Shown one piece after another: positions 9,721 to 21,482 of a stretch of 64,000 nucleotides of DNA. The stretch spans positions 62,001 through 126,000 of the forward strand of contig JAECUM010001904.1 of the NCBI GenBank assembly GCA_016617855.1, read 5' to 3'. The translations under genes and the position numbers were made by a program. The DNA is from Megalonaias nervosa (Eukaryota; Mollusca; Bivalvia; Unionida; Unionidae). Below the pieces are notes generated by a model. It was not told the origin of the DNA. It saw only the letters and a program-made list of their open reading frames with translations, and ran no database searches. The first letter of the stretch is position 1. Every line of letters starts with the position of its first letter.

Positions 9721-10982
9721 ATACTACTTTATCCAACAGAGGTTCGTATTCCTTTCCAATGTATATTTGTTCTCTAATGGCTTTGACTGTATCTGGCTGT
9801 GATATGGATCTAACTGCCGAAGCAAAGATAGTCAAATTGGCCTAGAAGAATTGTTCTCGAGCGCGACGTTGAGGATTTACCATAGTGACACCAATTCCCA
9901 CAACACCTATGGAGTATACTAACGGAAAATCCAGCGTCCGAGACGATAATAGTGTAATTGTTGTTCAGGGTAAAATCTCCAATGCTTTGCAAGTTTTCCA
10001 CTTATTCCTCCCGATAGTGATTAGACACATTCTTTCTCTAATCCAGCTGATCTATGTGATATTATCTACCGTTAAATACAAAAACGTGAAGACAGCACTA
10101 GTGCCTGTTTTGGCGCACGCTTCATCCGCCGCGTGACCAAAAGCTACATGATCTGTAGGATCGTCTGTTTGCAATTACATTACTCTCAAACCATATCCGA
10201 CAGAAAGGTACCGGAACAGGATTACGTTGAATAAATAGTACTGTAAAAATATCATAGAAGTATTGGAATCAGTTTTATATTTGAATGAGTACCACATTTT
10301 ACACTGTTTAATATCCATGAATAACTTACAACTTTTTTCAACTGGACAAGAGTTTTTCGAATCGTTCTCTGTACATTCTGATCATGTATCATGAAATTTG
10401 CTTCATTTTAATCATTTCAGTTCTCTTAGATTGGGAGTTTAATACTTTTGTTTTCATATATATATAGTATTACGCTCTATCAATGATATACCACGAGATG
10501 TATAAATTTTTCACTAAAAGGAAACGAGGCTTGCCGAGTTCCTTTTAATGAAAAATGTATACAACGAGTGGTATATCATGATACGGCTTACATACTGTAC
10601 ATATATTTTATTTATATCACATACAAAGACATATATTTTCCCTTTGAACGGAGTTAAGATTTATTACAGGCAGCTGTGTATTTACCGAGTGAATGAACTC
10701 CTCACATCCCCGAGTGTGTCCGCTACAAAATGTAGTTCTATGCTTTCTGTGGCTATTCCCAATCACCTTTGCATATTGATAAGTTGATTGTTTTCTTTTT
10801 TTTAGTTTCGATTTTTCTCACATTGATTAAATCAATATTATACACGCTTATGATTTAAGCATGACATATGGTTTTAATGATAAAAGTAGAGTCATTATTG
10901 TTGGTTTAACGGAATTGCAGAACATAACAGACTGTTCATGGTGGCCAGTGCATCTGGTGCAGAAGAACCAACGTCCCCGTCC
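9721..10982. other. Non-coding host DNA with a palindrome
   Basis: No gene was supported here. Short open frames around 9810-10136 show no family signature. The one structured element is the inverted repeat at 10483-10580, listed separately. Confidence 0.4.
10483..10580. repeat. Compact imperfect palindrome
   Basis: Arms of about 40 bp (10483-10522 and 10539-10580) are reverse complements with a few mismatches. Each holds an ATGATATACCAC motif at the outer end and an AAAAGGAA motif at the inner end. The loop, ACGAGGCTTGCCGAG, is itself partly symmetric. This could be a cruciform or a foldback-type miniature element. Confidence 0.7.
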
Positions 10983-10983
10983 A

Positions 10984-10984
10984 A

Positions 10985-11046
<62 letters not shown>

Positions 11047-11249
11047 GTTCGATCGACAATCTTGACATGCAACGCGTAGCAATCCATGAAAAAGGTATGT
11101 GGCGGATTGTTGCCCATTGCTTGAGAAAATGTCTCTAAACCTACTTTTGTGAAAGTGCCAAGCAAACAGACCAAGAGAGAGTGAAGGGGGATGGATAGGA
11201 TAAGACAGTTTTATAAACGGCATAGTAATGATAATAATAATAATAAGAA

Positions 11250-11281
<32 letters not shown>

Positions 11282-11345
11282 TGAAGAAGAAGAAGAATAA
11301 GAAGAGGAAGAAGAATAAAAAGAAGAAGAGCAAAAATAAGAATAT
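10984..11345. repeat. (CT)n array followed by (GAA/AAG)n purine-rich array
   Basis: A (TC)n run of nearly 60 bp at 10984-11042 is followed, after 190 bp of plain DNA, by an AAT/AAG triplet tract at 11230-11345. Open frames across them are composed of simple-sequence codons and are not genes. Confidence 0.9.
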
Positions 11346-11885
11346 TGAATGGAAAGTCAAACATAAAACATAGGATGTAAATTACTTTACACGTTTGAAT
11401 AAAATCTTTTTTGGTTTGGGTCCTTTGCTTAAGCCTTAACCGACTCGTTGCATTGCACCCAGCCATAATGGAATGTACGAGTTTTCACAATGTTACATTG
11501 CTCTGCTTTGTTCGCCTAAACCAATTTTCAAGTTTGCATCCAATTGGTCTCTTATTTTTTTTTCCAATATCAATAAAACTAGAAGTCAAAATGATGCCAA
11601 TGCACAATTCCCAAGATGATTGCAAATAGCAAAGGGTAAGAAGTACATTTTGTATCGATCACGCTTTTTATACCTCTTTTTTATAAGTTTTGGGACATTA
11701 GTTAATTTTCCTGTTATATTCTTTCAATGTCCTGCAAATCTCGTAGCGAATAGCTACTCTGAGATATTAAAGATGAAATAGAACTTTAGATTTTACAAGA
11801 TGTAGTTTGTCGAATAATTGCAAAATTAAAATGCATACATACACACCAAAAACCAAACTTATTTTGGTTTGTGGACATAAATTAG

Positions 11886-11887
<2 letters not shown>

Positions 11888-11957
<70 letters not shown>

Positions 11958-12012
11958 TACTACTATATATATATATATATATATGGATGTGTGTGTGTGT
12001 GTGTGTGTGTGT
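11888..12012. repeat. (TA)n then (GT)n compound microsatellite
   Basis: About 68 bp of TA, a CTACTACTA interruption, more TA, then 26 bp of GT. Frames across it are repeat translation only. Confidence 0.95.
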
Positions 12013-13790
12013 ATATACATATATATCCAATTAATATAAAATTAGGAAAACAATGGAATCACAGCATCTAGTGTGACTTTTTGTTTCTATATTGCCTCTC
12101 CAATATTTAGAAATATACATATATTCATTCACTTAATACACCTTAAGATGTGCCGAAATATAACAAAATTAAATCACACCAAAAAAGGAAAGGAAATGCG
12201 GATTGAAAAATAGAAGAAAGGAAAAAAGAAGAAACAAAGAAATATCAGTGAATATTGTGACAGAACAAATGACCAAGGTGTCATCAAACTGTCGTATTCC
12301 TCATCATTAGAGGTTGATGAGTTTCTCTGTTTTCAGACTGCTTTCAAGGTGATCGGTGGAGTACACCCTCACTTTTTATTAAAGTCTTCATGTGCGATGG
12401 TCGTCAACGTGTCACAAAGAGCAAATAAAGAAATGTTTGATTAATAAACCAACAAATAAATGAATAAATCAATATAAATAAATAAATACATAAATAAATA
12501 AATAAAACATATGCGAATCACTCTATATGATATGAAATGTATGTCGACTGCGTCAAATATGTAGTGGCGATAAGTTTATAAACTTTAATAAATTACAAGA
12601 AGCTGAATTTGATAATACTACTGTATCTTGGGAAAGAAAGTGCATGATGTACCTGCAGTCGTACTGATATGTTAGGAACCATCATCCAAAATAAAGCAGA
12701 CGTTTCAACATACAGATGACAGCTTTCGTGTCTTGACTAAATATAATGTTCATGGGAGCGTCTTTCTTCATTGAAATAACTGATTTTGGAAAACAAATTA
12801 AATACGTCTTGCAAGGCCTTGAATATTATTAGTCAATATTAACTTACAGCAGATGCATTGAATATCCACATGAAATACACAAGAGATGGACATAATTGAA
12901 TATATATTTTCAGGTCATAAGGCTTTTGACGGACATTATACTCTAGCCATGTTTGTACATTTAAGCTTTCAATAAATCAATAAACAAAACATAATCGAAT
13001 ATCTGGTACAACTTATTTCCCCAGACAGATCCTTTAGGTTTTGAAACCGTGCATAAGTAACAGCACTAAACTGAAAATTCATCTTTATCACATGGCATTA
13101 AATTATCAATTATTGCATTATGAAACTATAGAAAATTTGTACTGGAGATGTTGAGAAACTGAACAACCAGTTAAAGTAATTATATTCAAGTACCTTGCAT
13201 AAAACCTCAAGTATTTTTGTTTTTCTTTATCAGAACGGGAGAAAGTAATGGAATTTAATTATAACATTGTTGAGTTAGTACCCTTACTCTACAACGTTTT
13301 GTTACCATAATATCTATATTATGTGACGTTTGGAATATTCTAATATGCGAAATTGAAGCTAAAGAGATAAAGACCAAAATGGTTGCAGACACATTGAATA
13401 AGGTTTGAAAAGGCTCATAAAAATTTCTTGAGGTCTCATTGGATAAAATATTTGTTACTTTTCTCTGGACTGAAATAGGTTGCAGAACAATGAGAATAAT
13501 AGTCCATTAAAGAAACGAAAACAACTTAACCAATGATTGTTTTGAAGAATACGTGGATGTGAGATTTTAATTAAGGTATTTATATCAATTGAGCTTTTGC
13601 ACTGCAGCAACACCACAGTGATTGCTGATAAAATTATGAAAGTACTGCCACCGATTCTTAAGACAGTTCCTTGAATAGTTTTGAATGTATATAATCAAGA
13701 CTGGAAGTTTTCGCGGGTTTAGAACAGCTTGCAAAGTTTGAACTCTTAAACGCATTACTCAGTGTTTGAGCTTTCCATGCCAATTTGGAA
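12013..13790. other. Non-coding host DNA
   Basis: This stretch is AT-rich and free of long frames on either strand. A short AATAAATA-type tract lies near 12455-12505. No RNA gene or coding exon was recognised. Confidence 0.45.
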
Positions 13791-13844
13791 CATACATACA
13801 TACATACATACATACATACATACATACATACATACATACATACA

Positions 13845-13873
<29 letters not shown>
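13791..13873 (+). repeat. (CATA)n microsatellite
   Basis: About 20 copies of the tetranucleotide, abutting the first copy of an 881-bp duplicated unit. Confidence 0.95.
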
Positions 13874-13875
<2 letters not shown>

Positions 13876-14725
13876 TGTTATGTATATGTATTAAATTCTT
13901 TCTTTCTTAGTTTAATTTTTTTATTTCATTGCATGATATTGTAATGATAATTTTGTCTACCGGATTTGATTTTTTTTAGAACTTCAATTCAGTTCTGTTT
14001 GAGCTGGTAAACAGCCAGTAGTTGAAACATTGTATATATTTGCTGACCTTGATTTAGAAATCAGATAGAGATTGAAGTAAACAACTTTATTTATTTTTAT
14101 TTTTTTAGGGTGGAAATCATTGACTTTAGCTAGGGCTGTACCTAGCGTACGTGATATTCGGCATGTAATGTTTTTACGTCGCACTGGGGAAAGTGATCAC
14201 TTGATCCCCATCCGGGAATCTGTTTTGCGGTTTAGTTGTGTTTAAAACCTTTGAAGCTCAAAGGTGTTTTGTTGTGACCAGTTTGAGTTGAAATTTTCTA
14301 TTTTTGGGGGGAATCAGTAATATATTTACCCTGGAAAATACTAGTGCTCATCAGAATTCTTTGACAAAAGCATTTATCGAAATGTATTCAGAAACTTGAA
14401 TATTAATTTTTTTGTGATTCAACAAGGAACTGTTGACACGATATCACTGTGAAAGTTGCGACATACGTCATCGCCTTCCATCTTGGAATCTCATCTTGAT
14501 TCAATATGTGACTGATTTAGAACTTTTCATAAACAGGACTTCTATTTTTAATTCTTGGATTAATTTTGGATTGGATTTAAAAACAGTAGGTCCCTTTCTC
14601 TCATTTTTACCTCCTTGCTTTTCTAAGGAAATAAATTATTTTATTAACTTTTACAAAGCTTGCTGGTCTGTTTCTTTTCTTGTTAGGTTTGTACGAGCCT
14701 AGAAACGTAGCAAAGCATACATACA

Positions 14726-14756
<31 letters not shown>

Positions 14757-15598
14757 TGTTATGTATATGTATTAAATTCTTTCTTTCTTAGTTTAATTTT
14801 TTTATTTCATTGCATGATATTGTAATGATAATTTTGTCTACCGGATTTGATTTTTTTTAGAACTTCAATTCAGTTCTGTTTGAGCTGGTAAACAGCCAGT
14901 AGTTGAAACATTGTATATATTTGCTGACCTTGATTTAGAAATCAGATAGAGATTGAAGTAAACAACTTTATTTATTTTTATTTTTTTAGGGTGGAAATCA
15001 TTGACTTTAGCTAGGGCTGTACCTAGCGTACGTGATATTCGGCATGTAATGTTTTTACGTCGCACTGGGGAAAGTGATCACTTGATCCCCATCCGGGAAT
15101 CTGTTTTGCGGTTTAGTTGTGTTTAAAACCTTTGAAGCTCAAAGGTGTTTTGTTGTGACCAGTTTGAGTTGAAATTTTCTATTTTTGGGGGGAATCAGTA
15201 ATATATTTACCCTGGAAAATACTAGTGCTCATCAGAATTCTTTGACAAAAGCATTTATCGAAATGTATTCAGAAACTTGAATATTAATTTTTTTGTGATT
15301 CAACAAGGAACTGTTGACACGATATCACTGTGAAAGTTGCGACATACGTCATCGCCTTCCATCTTGGAATCTCATCGTGATTCAATATGTGACTGATTTA
15401 GAACTTTTCATAAACAGGACTTCTATTTTTAATTCTTGGATTAATTTTGGATTGGATTTAAAAACAGTAGGTCCCTTTCTCTCATTTTTACCTCCTTGCT
15501 TTTCTAAGGAAATAAATTATTTTATTAACTTTTACAAAGCTTGCTGGTCTGTTTCTTTTCTTGTTAGGTTTGTACGAGCCTAGAAACGTAGCAAAGCA
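13874..15598 (+). repeat. 881-bp tandem duplication bounded by (CATA)n
   Basis: The sequence from 13874 repeats from 14755 at an offset of exactly 881 bp, including a (CATA)n linker at 14716-14754. The only difference I noticed is T at 14496 against G at 15377. The unit has no recognisable gene; the small frames in it occur twice because of the duplication. Unequal exchange between CATA tracts is the simple explanation, and an assembly duplication is the alternative. Confidence 0.9.
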
Positions 15599-15622
15599 TA
15601 CATACATACATACATACATACA

Positions 15623-15653
<31 letters not shown>

Positions 15654-15784
15654 GAAGGCACGTACATACATACATACATACATACATATGAAGGCACGTA
15701 CATACATGCATACATACATACATACATACATACATACATACATACATACATACATACATACATACATACAAACATACATACATA
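15597..15784 (+). repeat. (CATA)n array with GAAGGCACG interruptions
   Basis: This long CATA array is broken twice by the same nonamer-like insert TATGAAGGCACGTA, about 40 bp apart, giving a higher-order repeat. Confidence 0.95.
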
Positions 15785-16687
15785 TATCTGACAACAATAC
15801 CGTATCCTCCATTTATGGGTTAAGTATGCATGCACGGGTATTTTTCGTATACATTAGTGCAACTCGAGGCTAATATCGATACTTTGTATTTTAGTGCCAT
15901 CGCCATGGTAAAATCTACAATATCACCATCAATTCAGCTCATAATATACCTGAACCTACATTGAGACTCTACGGGACGTTCAGGACAAAAACCTTTAGTA
16001 TCATTTTATCAAGAATTATGAGATGGTAGCTGTAATATGCCTTTATTGTGTGTATTACTGTATCTTGACTACAGACAACGCTAATGACTTTATAGCAACG
16101 GAAAGGATGCATGTAGACAGCCTCTTTGCTGGTGTTGGATTTAGAAACCATATTTTCACCTATGGTAATATTTGATGTCGTACTGTCAAGCTTTTGACAT
16201 GTACCCCGCCTGTCTATGCATTCGGCCCATATTGCTGTCCTGAATGTCCCTTGTAGTGTCAATTTTGAACGGTCTAATATCGTGGAGAACCATCTGGAAA
16301 AGTTCAGAACCACCAGCTCATATGTACATAATCTACATGTCTTTGATTGCATACCTGTGTATACTTTGATGATTTTGACTGTTGATCTGTTTGTTCGACA
16401 ATATTACCATCTCTTTAGGGCTTTATTTGTTTGAAGATATTTGCATATCCAATAATGACAAAGGTGGAGTCATTTGCTTAATAGTTTACTTTCTTTTCAG
16501 TTAGGTGTTTCCTGATGATTTATTTCACAAAGAGTTTACTATAATATGTACTACAAAAAAAATAAAGTGTAAAGCCAACTTTATTAGTAAGTCCACTCAA
16601 TAGTATTTTACAATCTGCAGCATGTCGAGGTAATCCGGTATTTAGAGTCTGCGAACTCAAATCACCCCCAAACCTGACTGGATTGAC
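15785..16687. other. Non-coding host DNA
   Basis: A 127-residue frame at 15969-16352 on the minus strand has several cysteines but no family signature, so I do not call it a gene. Nothing else was seen. Confidence 0.35.
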
Positions 16688-16711
16688 ATGTATGTGTGTG
16701 TATGTGTGCGC

Positions 16712-16777
<66 letters not shown>
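16688..16777 (+). repeat. (GT)n microsatellite
   Basis: A run of about 85 bp of GT with a few early substitutions. Confidence 0.95.
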
Positions 16778-16779
<2 letters not shown>

Positions 16780-17148
16780 CTGCTATATTATCAAACGATT
16801 GAAAGAGCTCTTTAAAAAATATACCTCCAAATAGAAAAAGAATAAAACGAAGAAAAAAGTTCAAAAGCATACATCAAAATCTTTCATAGAATAATCTTGT
16901 TTTAGCTGCTCTCGCTGTTATAGCTGAAGCAAATGGTTTGTTTCTTCTTAGCAACACTTCCTAACATAAGCTTTCAACATTTCTCACACCACTTATTCAT
17001 GCTGTCTGCATCCATTGCTAGCAGCTTCTAAATACTAATCTGTTCTATGGAACTGTATACTTTCCGAGTCCGCAAATGAGAAGATTGTATGTAGAGAAAA
17101 TCTCTTCCATGATGGATGATACTTCTGTCACTTGTATCATCATAGATC

Positions 17149-17152
17149 CAGA

Positions 17153-17190
<38 letters not shown>

Positions 17191-17202
17191 CAGAGAGAGT
17201 GT
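17149..17202 (+). repeat. (GA)n / (GACA)n microsatellite
   Basis: A GA tract passing into GAGACA units. It lies 200 bp outside the left end of copy B. Confidence 0.9.
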
Positions 17203-17395
17203 TAACAGGAGGATGATCCACACAATCTGAAGTCAAGCTATCTTGTTGCCGGAGCAAGCAACACATACTCAAACCGAAAGAGAAGGAGGGAAAAAATACT
17301 ATAAAAATGTTATATTTAGAATTGTTCTGTTTTACAATGTTATTAATGGTTTTCAATGGAAGGAAACTAAAGTATCGGATAGATGTCAGTATGTG

Positions 17396-17400
17396 TATGC
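17396..17400 (+). repeat. Target-site duplication, left of copy B
   Basis: TATGC immediately precedes the inverted repeat. The identical five bases follow the right repeat at 33240-33244. Polintons usually make 5-6 bp duplications. Confidence 0.75.
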
Positions 17401-17661
17401 AGTAGTAATGGAATACCAGGTTTCTGGCTCAAAGACCCTATTTCACACTAGGGACCAGGTGATAGCCAGTGATAGAACATTTATTTTCGCATTCCGATGC
17501 TTCTATATTTGATTTTGACTCGGAGACCACATTTTAGACTAGGGACTAGGTGATAGCCAATGATAGAACAGTTATTTTTAGATTCCGAGGTTTCTATCAT
17601 TGGTCAAGTTTTTTTTGGTTGTATTATTTATAAAGTTTAAATAAAATTTTATGCCCTATCA
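17401..17661 (+). repeat. Left terminal inverted repeat of copy B
   Basis: It pairs with 32973-33239 in reverse complement across its whole length with scattered substitutions and small indels. It contains two direct subrepeats (17447-17506 and 17538-17597) sharing ACTAGGGA and GGTGATAGCCA, and a short inner palindrome CCAATGATAGAA...TTCTATCATTGG. The inner end overlaps the last codons of the membrane gene. Confidence 0.9.
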
Positions 17662-18079
17662 TTGCCGTATTTTCTGTGATATTTATTTTCATACCTGCTA
17701 ACTCTCATTGGTAGGATATATGTTAAAATACTGTCAATAATACGAGACTCGCGTATTAAATCGTCCATGTTATGTTTTATATTTTTTTTGTCTCGAGTCT
17801 GGGTTCACTCTTGTTGCAAGCTGTTGAAAGAGAGGCACAGATACCAGATATAATTAATAAAAACGGATTTAATGATATCCCACTAGATATTATGACAGAG
17901 GTGGTCATTAACAATGGCAAGTATGATATTACTCGAAGTATCCTATTGTAATATTTATAACATTGTTTCACACACCAAAGGTTTGTATGATAACATCTGT
18001 AATATTGCATTAGAGCGTCAACATCTTGTTTTGAAATATTTTCTGAAATATGATTGAAATCGATGATTTGTTTTTTCAT
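17649..18079 (-). pseudogene. Terminal-arm membrane protein (copy B)
   Basis: This is the homologue of the copy A gene at 7942-8450. The start MKKQIIDFNHIS is followed by QDVDALMQYYR, CYKYYNRILRVISYL and a hydrophobic stretch with LNPFLLIISGICASL, which may span a membrane once or twice. The open frame ends at 17777. The C-terminal segment (DDLIRES, PMRVSRYE) continues in another frame to 17649 after a deletion relative to copy A. The gene reaches into the inverted repeat. No known family. Confidence 0.55.
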
Positions 18080-18101
18080 TATACAATATTTGTCTACAGT
18101 T

Positions 18102-18446
18102 TTATACAAAAATAAAAGTTCTGGTACCAGCAATTGAATCAAGAAAATCACGAAATGTATTATTCTTAGGATCAGCTATAAAAATTCTGTATTTGTAATA
18201 AAAATCGGACGAAATATCATCATATCGTTTATCTTTTAGTACCTCATTTTTCTTTAACCAAGCATATGAATCAAACGTGTCTGATATTTCACGTTCATAT
18301 AAATCTGTTTCATTTACCAAATTACTGTAATCGCGTTCTGTTTCATCAATATACCCTAATACTAAACTCAACTGATCTAACGTGAAATTTTTGAGAACAA
18401 GATGTTGTCTGATAATTGCATATGCAACTACGAAATTTGCTAGCAT
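18102..18446 (-). CDS. Hypothetical protein (114 residues), copy B only
   Basis: This open frame between the membrane gene and a larger accessory gene lies on the same strand. It starts with a hydrophobic segment (MLANFVVAYAIIRQHLVL) and continues as a charged, probably helical protein with ERDYSNLV and many Asp/Tyr/Lys residues. There is no counterpart in copy A, where the fibre gene is followed directly by the membrane gene. It may be the C-terminal part of the preceding gene (18510-19406) after a frame break, or a separate accessory gene. Function unknown. Confidence 0.4.
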   Translation of the reverse strand: MLANFVVAYAIIRQHLVLKNFTLDQLSLVLGYIDETERDYSNLVNETDLYEREISDTFDSYAWLKKNEVLKDKRYDDISSDFYYKYRIFIADPKNNTFRDFLDSIAGTRTFIFV

Positions 18447-18509
18447 TAATTTTTCTTAGATTGTTTCGTTCGATTGTTAGCAGACCAATAGCAGAAGCTA
18501 CTTTTAACA

Positions 18510-19406
18510 TCAATTTTCATATGGTTTTGTGAGTATTTTCTCAATTTCATTGTAATAATTTCGCAATGACAATTGTCTAGAGTGCTGGATTGACGGGAAT
18601 GTAATATCATCTGCTTCACTTATGTCGTAATAAGAACCAATTTTTACTTCCAAAACTGTTTGTTTAACTTCTTCAAAAACGTGTCTCGCTCATCATCAAT
18701 AAGATCACTAATTTCATCATCAAAATTTTTCATTATCTTTAGAGACCTGTCAACAATAATCGGATCAAATTCTGGGTCTTTTTGACGTATCAATGACATA
18801 AGTGCGTTTGCGTACACTTAAATAATTAACTCCGTGTCTGGTGTCATAGTAACGATTTTAACTAGGGTTTCTTTGTCGTGGTAGTACATGCCGAGATATC
18901 TAAAAATGTTTCGTTTTGCAAAACTATTATATAACTTTTTGCCCCTTCTTATTCGTATTATCTTAGATTCTGCTAGTATGTCGAGACTATCATGATTATC
19001 TTATACATATTTTTTCATATTATCTCTTTCACCGTAAGCTCGTGCTTTTATTAAGTCCATTTTTATTATCAAATCTAAATTTCCAAAATCAAGCTCGAGC
19101 AATATTTTTTTTTTCAGCAGGATTTCAACTTGTTTTTGTTCTTCTATACAATCATCAGGATAACAGTATCTACTCATAATATCAAAGTTTTCTATTGCTT
19201 CTTTTAGTTGTGGTCCCCTCATATGCATAACACGAACAATTTTTTTTTTCTTCTTCTGACAATGGAGTGTTTATCATTGGGATTGGAAATTTTTTTCTGG
19301 TGTTTATCGTAGGTGCCGCTAGTGAATCATCTCCAACCTTTTTGGTAGGGTCAGAAATATTATCATAAAATTCTCTCGCAACGTCGAGAAACCATTGTTT
19401 TGACAT
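18510..19406 (-). pseudogene. Accessory gene of unknown function, copy B only
   Basis: This gene spans about 300 codons and is broken by at least two frameshifts and several stops. It starts MSKQWFLDVAREFYDNI. Blocks include PQLKEAIENFDIMSRYCYPDDC, a leucine-rich helical region, DPEFDPIIVDRSLKIMKNF and a C-terminus with SRQLSLRNYYNEIEKIL. Composition suggests an all-helical soluble protein. I recognise no family. It follows the fibre gene by about 50 bp on the same strand, in a position occupied in copy A by nothing, so it is variable cargo of the fibre arm. Confidence 0.45.
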
Positions 19407-19456
19407 TATTTTATAGCACTAGATAAAATTTGATCAAGACGATATAATCGTTACTA

Positions 19457-20734
19457 TCATATCTGATCATCGAGTGTGTATATTTGAAATGCTGTTAGTC
19501 CTGGAAACGAATGTTCGGCAGCGAAAACATGAACTCGAAAATACAAGTACTGGTTAACAGTTTTTTTCTGTCGGAATTGTAAAATATTGTGTTGTTGAAA
19601 TGGAAGTGTCTGTTGTACTATACAATGTTGTCCAGTCGATATCATTGTTTGATCCTTCCAATTGCCAATTTTAAATTCGGCCAACGCCAGGGTTTAATCA
19701 ACCTCGCAAATGAAATTGCCAAATAGCAACTGCAGTGGGACATTTAATTTTGATCCATAAATTTTCAACTTCTCCGTTGGTCGTCCACTCATGTGTAGCA
19801 GAGAAAGCGTACAGAGGATAATTTTCAAGATAATACGATGATGCGCTTACCTCAAACCCAACTCGGTTATCACATTCCTTAAAAAGTGCTGGAATATATC
19901 CAACATTGTGTTTAGTTTCGTTTTATACCACTAGACAGACTGTCAACATACGCTTTATTTGTCAGATCATTAGGCTAACTGGAACATATGCCATAGTTAT
20001 TTTTTTGTCTCTCATGTTTATATTACCTGACATTGGTCCACCGTATTTTTCAAAGTATGGAGCAAGTTCTTCTTTTAACTGGCCATAACTAATAGCATCA
20101 GTATCATTAACTGGTGGCGAGGTTGTTGGTAATCCAGCTATTTTTTAGTTATTACTTATTACCAGGTTACCTGTCATTGTGCCACAGCCTTTGTTAAGTT
20201 TGTTATCGTCAACTAATTTTAGCTGCGCATAACTTACCGCTTGCGTATTATTTGCATTTGCTGGTGGGTATGAAGTTTCCAACCCAATGATTTTCTTACC
20301 TGACATATTAATAATACCCGTAAGTATCCCACCTGTTTTGTCAAGCTTGTTGCCGTCTACATACTTCAACTGCAGATAACTTACCACTTGAGTTTGATTT
20401 AAGTTTGCCGGCGGATACCCAGTCTCCAAATTTATTATTATTTTTTTTTTCCTGACATATCTAAGTTACCGCTTAAAGTTCCTCCTGTCAACGACAACTT
20501 GTTGTCATCGAAAGATTTTAGTTGTGCATAACTAACGGCTTGTGTACTAGCGACATTTATTGGTGGATACGCTGTTTCTAAACCTAATACTCGTTGATTT
20601 GACATGAACACGTTGCCTTTCATTGTGTCACAAGCTTTCTTTAAGTAGCTTAATAAATCAATACTGCAGTCTGTACTAGCAACAGCAGTCGACGGATCTC
20701 TTAATATTGTTCCAGATTTTGTATAATAGCTCAT
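19457..20734 (-). pseudogene. Fibre-like protein with phage-tail-fibre repeats (copy B)
   Basis: The start MSYYTKSGT matches copy A; an ATG seven codons upstream is ignored for that reason. Five repeats of about 45 residues follow, the first two nearly the same as in copy A (SNQRVLGLET, YPPINV, GGTLSGNL). Later units are its own, ending with PNDLTNKAYVD, the phage tail-fibre signature. The distal head has EVSASS, YPLYAFSATHEWTTNGE and WIKINCP blocks that read like a discoidin (F5/8 type C) fold, then a strand-rich end. That fold call is tentative. Frameshifts near 20445 and 19990 and stops near 20155, 19925 and 19700 break it. Confidence 0.7.
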
Positions 20735-20794
20735 TATTTGTTTATTGTTTGACAATTTTATGTCAACTTACTTTAAAATATATCTATATTAAAT
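20735..20794. promoter_or_regulatory. Divergent start region between fibre and ATPase genes (copy B)
   Basis: This AT-rich gap of about 60 bp between oppositely oriented gene starts is equivalent to 6661-6716 in copy A. The ATPase ATG itself is not preserved here. Confidence 0.35.
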
Positions 20795-21451
20795 TTTGAT
20801 ACAGAATGGCTAATCAAACACCAACACAACAATAAACTTCCAGATTGCCACTACCTCATCGTTGGTCGTACAGGGTCTGGTAAAACAAATCTATTAAATC
20901 TTTTACTCAATAGCATCTTCAACTACGATCGAGTATATATTTACACAATTAATCCACAACAGGATAAGTACGAATTATTGAGCGATTATAACAGTAAACT
21001 TCGTGATGAGCTTAATGCCGGTGATGATATATTTATGATCAAACAACCAGAGGAATTCATTCCAGTAAATAAACTTGATTCGTCTGAACATAAAATAAAA
21101 TAAAATAGTAGTGTTAGACGATATCCCGCTAAACAATGAAGAGATGAACAAAATAAGATCGTACTTTTCACTATCACGTAATAAAAGATGTAATTCTGTC
21201 TACCTTGCTCAGGGATTTTACAACGTTGACAGATTTATTAGGAGAAATACGGGATGTTTTATACTATTTCCGGGACTAGATAATGTTGACGAGAGAAACA
21301 TTGCAAACGATCAGTGCGTGACGTAACAAAAGATAAATTTATTAAATTATATCATCAAGCAACCAAAGACAAATACAACTTTTTCTTATTTGATAAACTC
21401 GCACGTGATCCGGCTAAGATGTTTCGTTGTTGTATTGACACATTTCTCTAG
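20795..21451 (+). pseudogene. Packaging ATPase (copy B)
   Basis: This is the homologue of the intact ATPase of copy A. It begins without an ATG in the homologous frame (the sequence reads ...SILNFDTEW). Walker A is present (GRTGSGKT, about 20865-20890), as is the Walker B region (IVVLDDIPL). An (AAAAT)n expansion near 21090-21108 introduces stops just before Walker B, and a base is missing near 21315 before VTKDKF. The rest is well conserved, including AQGFYNVDR and the C-terminal FRCC. It is a dead packaging motor. Confidence 0.85.
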
Positions 21452-21482
21452 GAAAATTTTATAGCACGTGTATAAAATAATA

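Noticed and set aside
9740..9985. Minus-strand frame with protein-like text (MVNPQRRARE, then KAIREQIYIGKEYEP after one TAG)
   Set aside because: Looks faintly like an eroded exon but no family is recognisable, and the alternative frames over the same stretch are equally open. A protein search would decide.
10936..11466. Long frames over (CT)n and (GAA)n tracts
   Set aside because: Translations are repeat-encoded Ser-Leu, Arg-Glu or poly-Lys runs with no conserved flanks.
13658..15873. Frames encoding (THTYI)n or (MYVC)n
   Set aside because: They translate the CATA tetranucleotide; no gene is implied.
15969..16352. 127-residue minus-strand frame with six cysteines
   Set aside because: No domain signature, no upstream exon or splice context I could support, and host DNA around it is non-coding in character.
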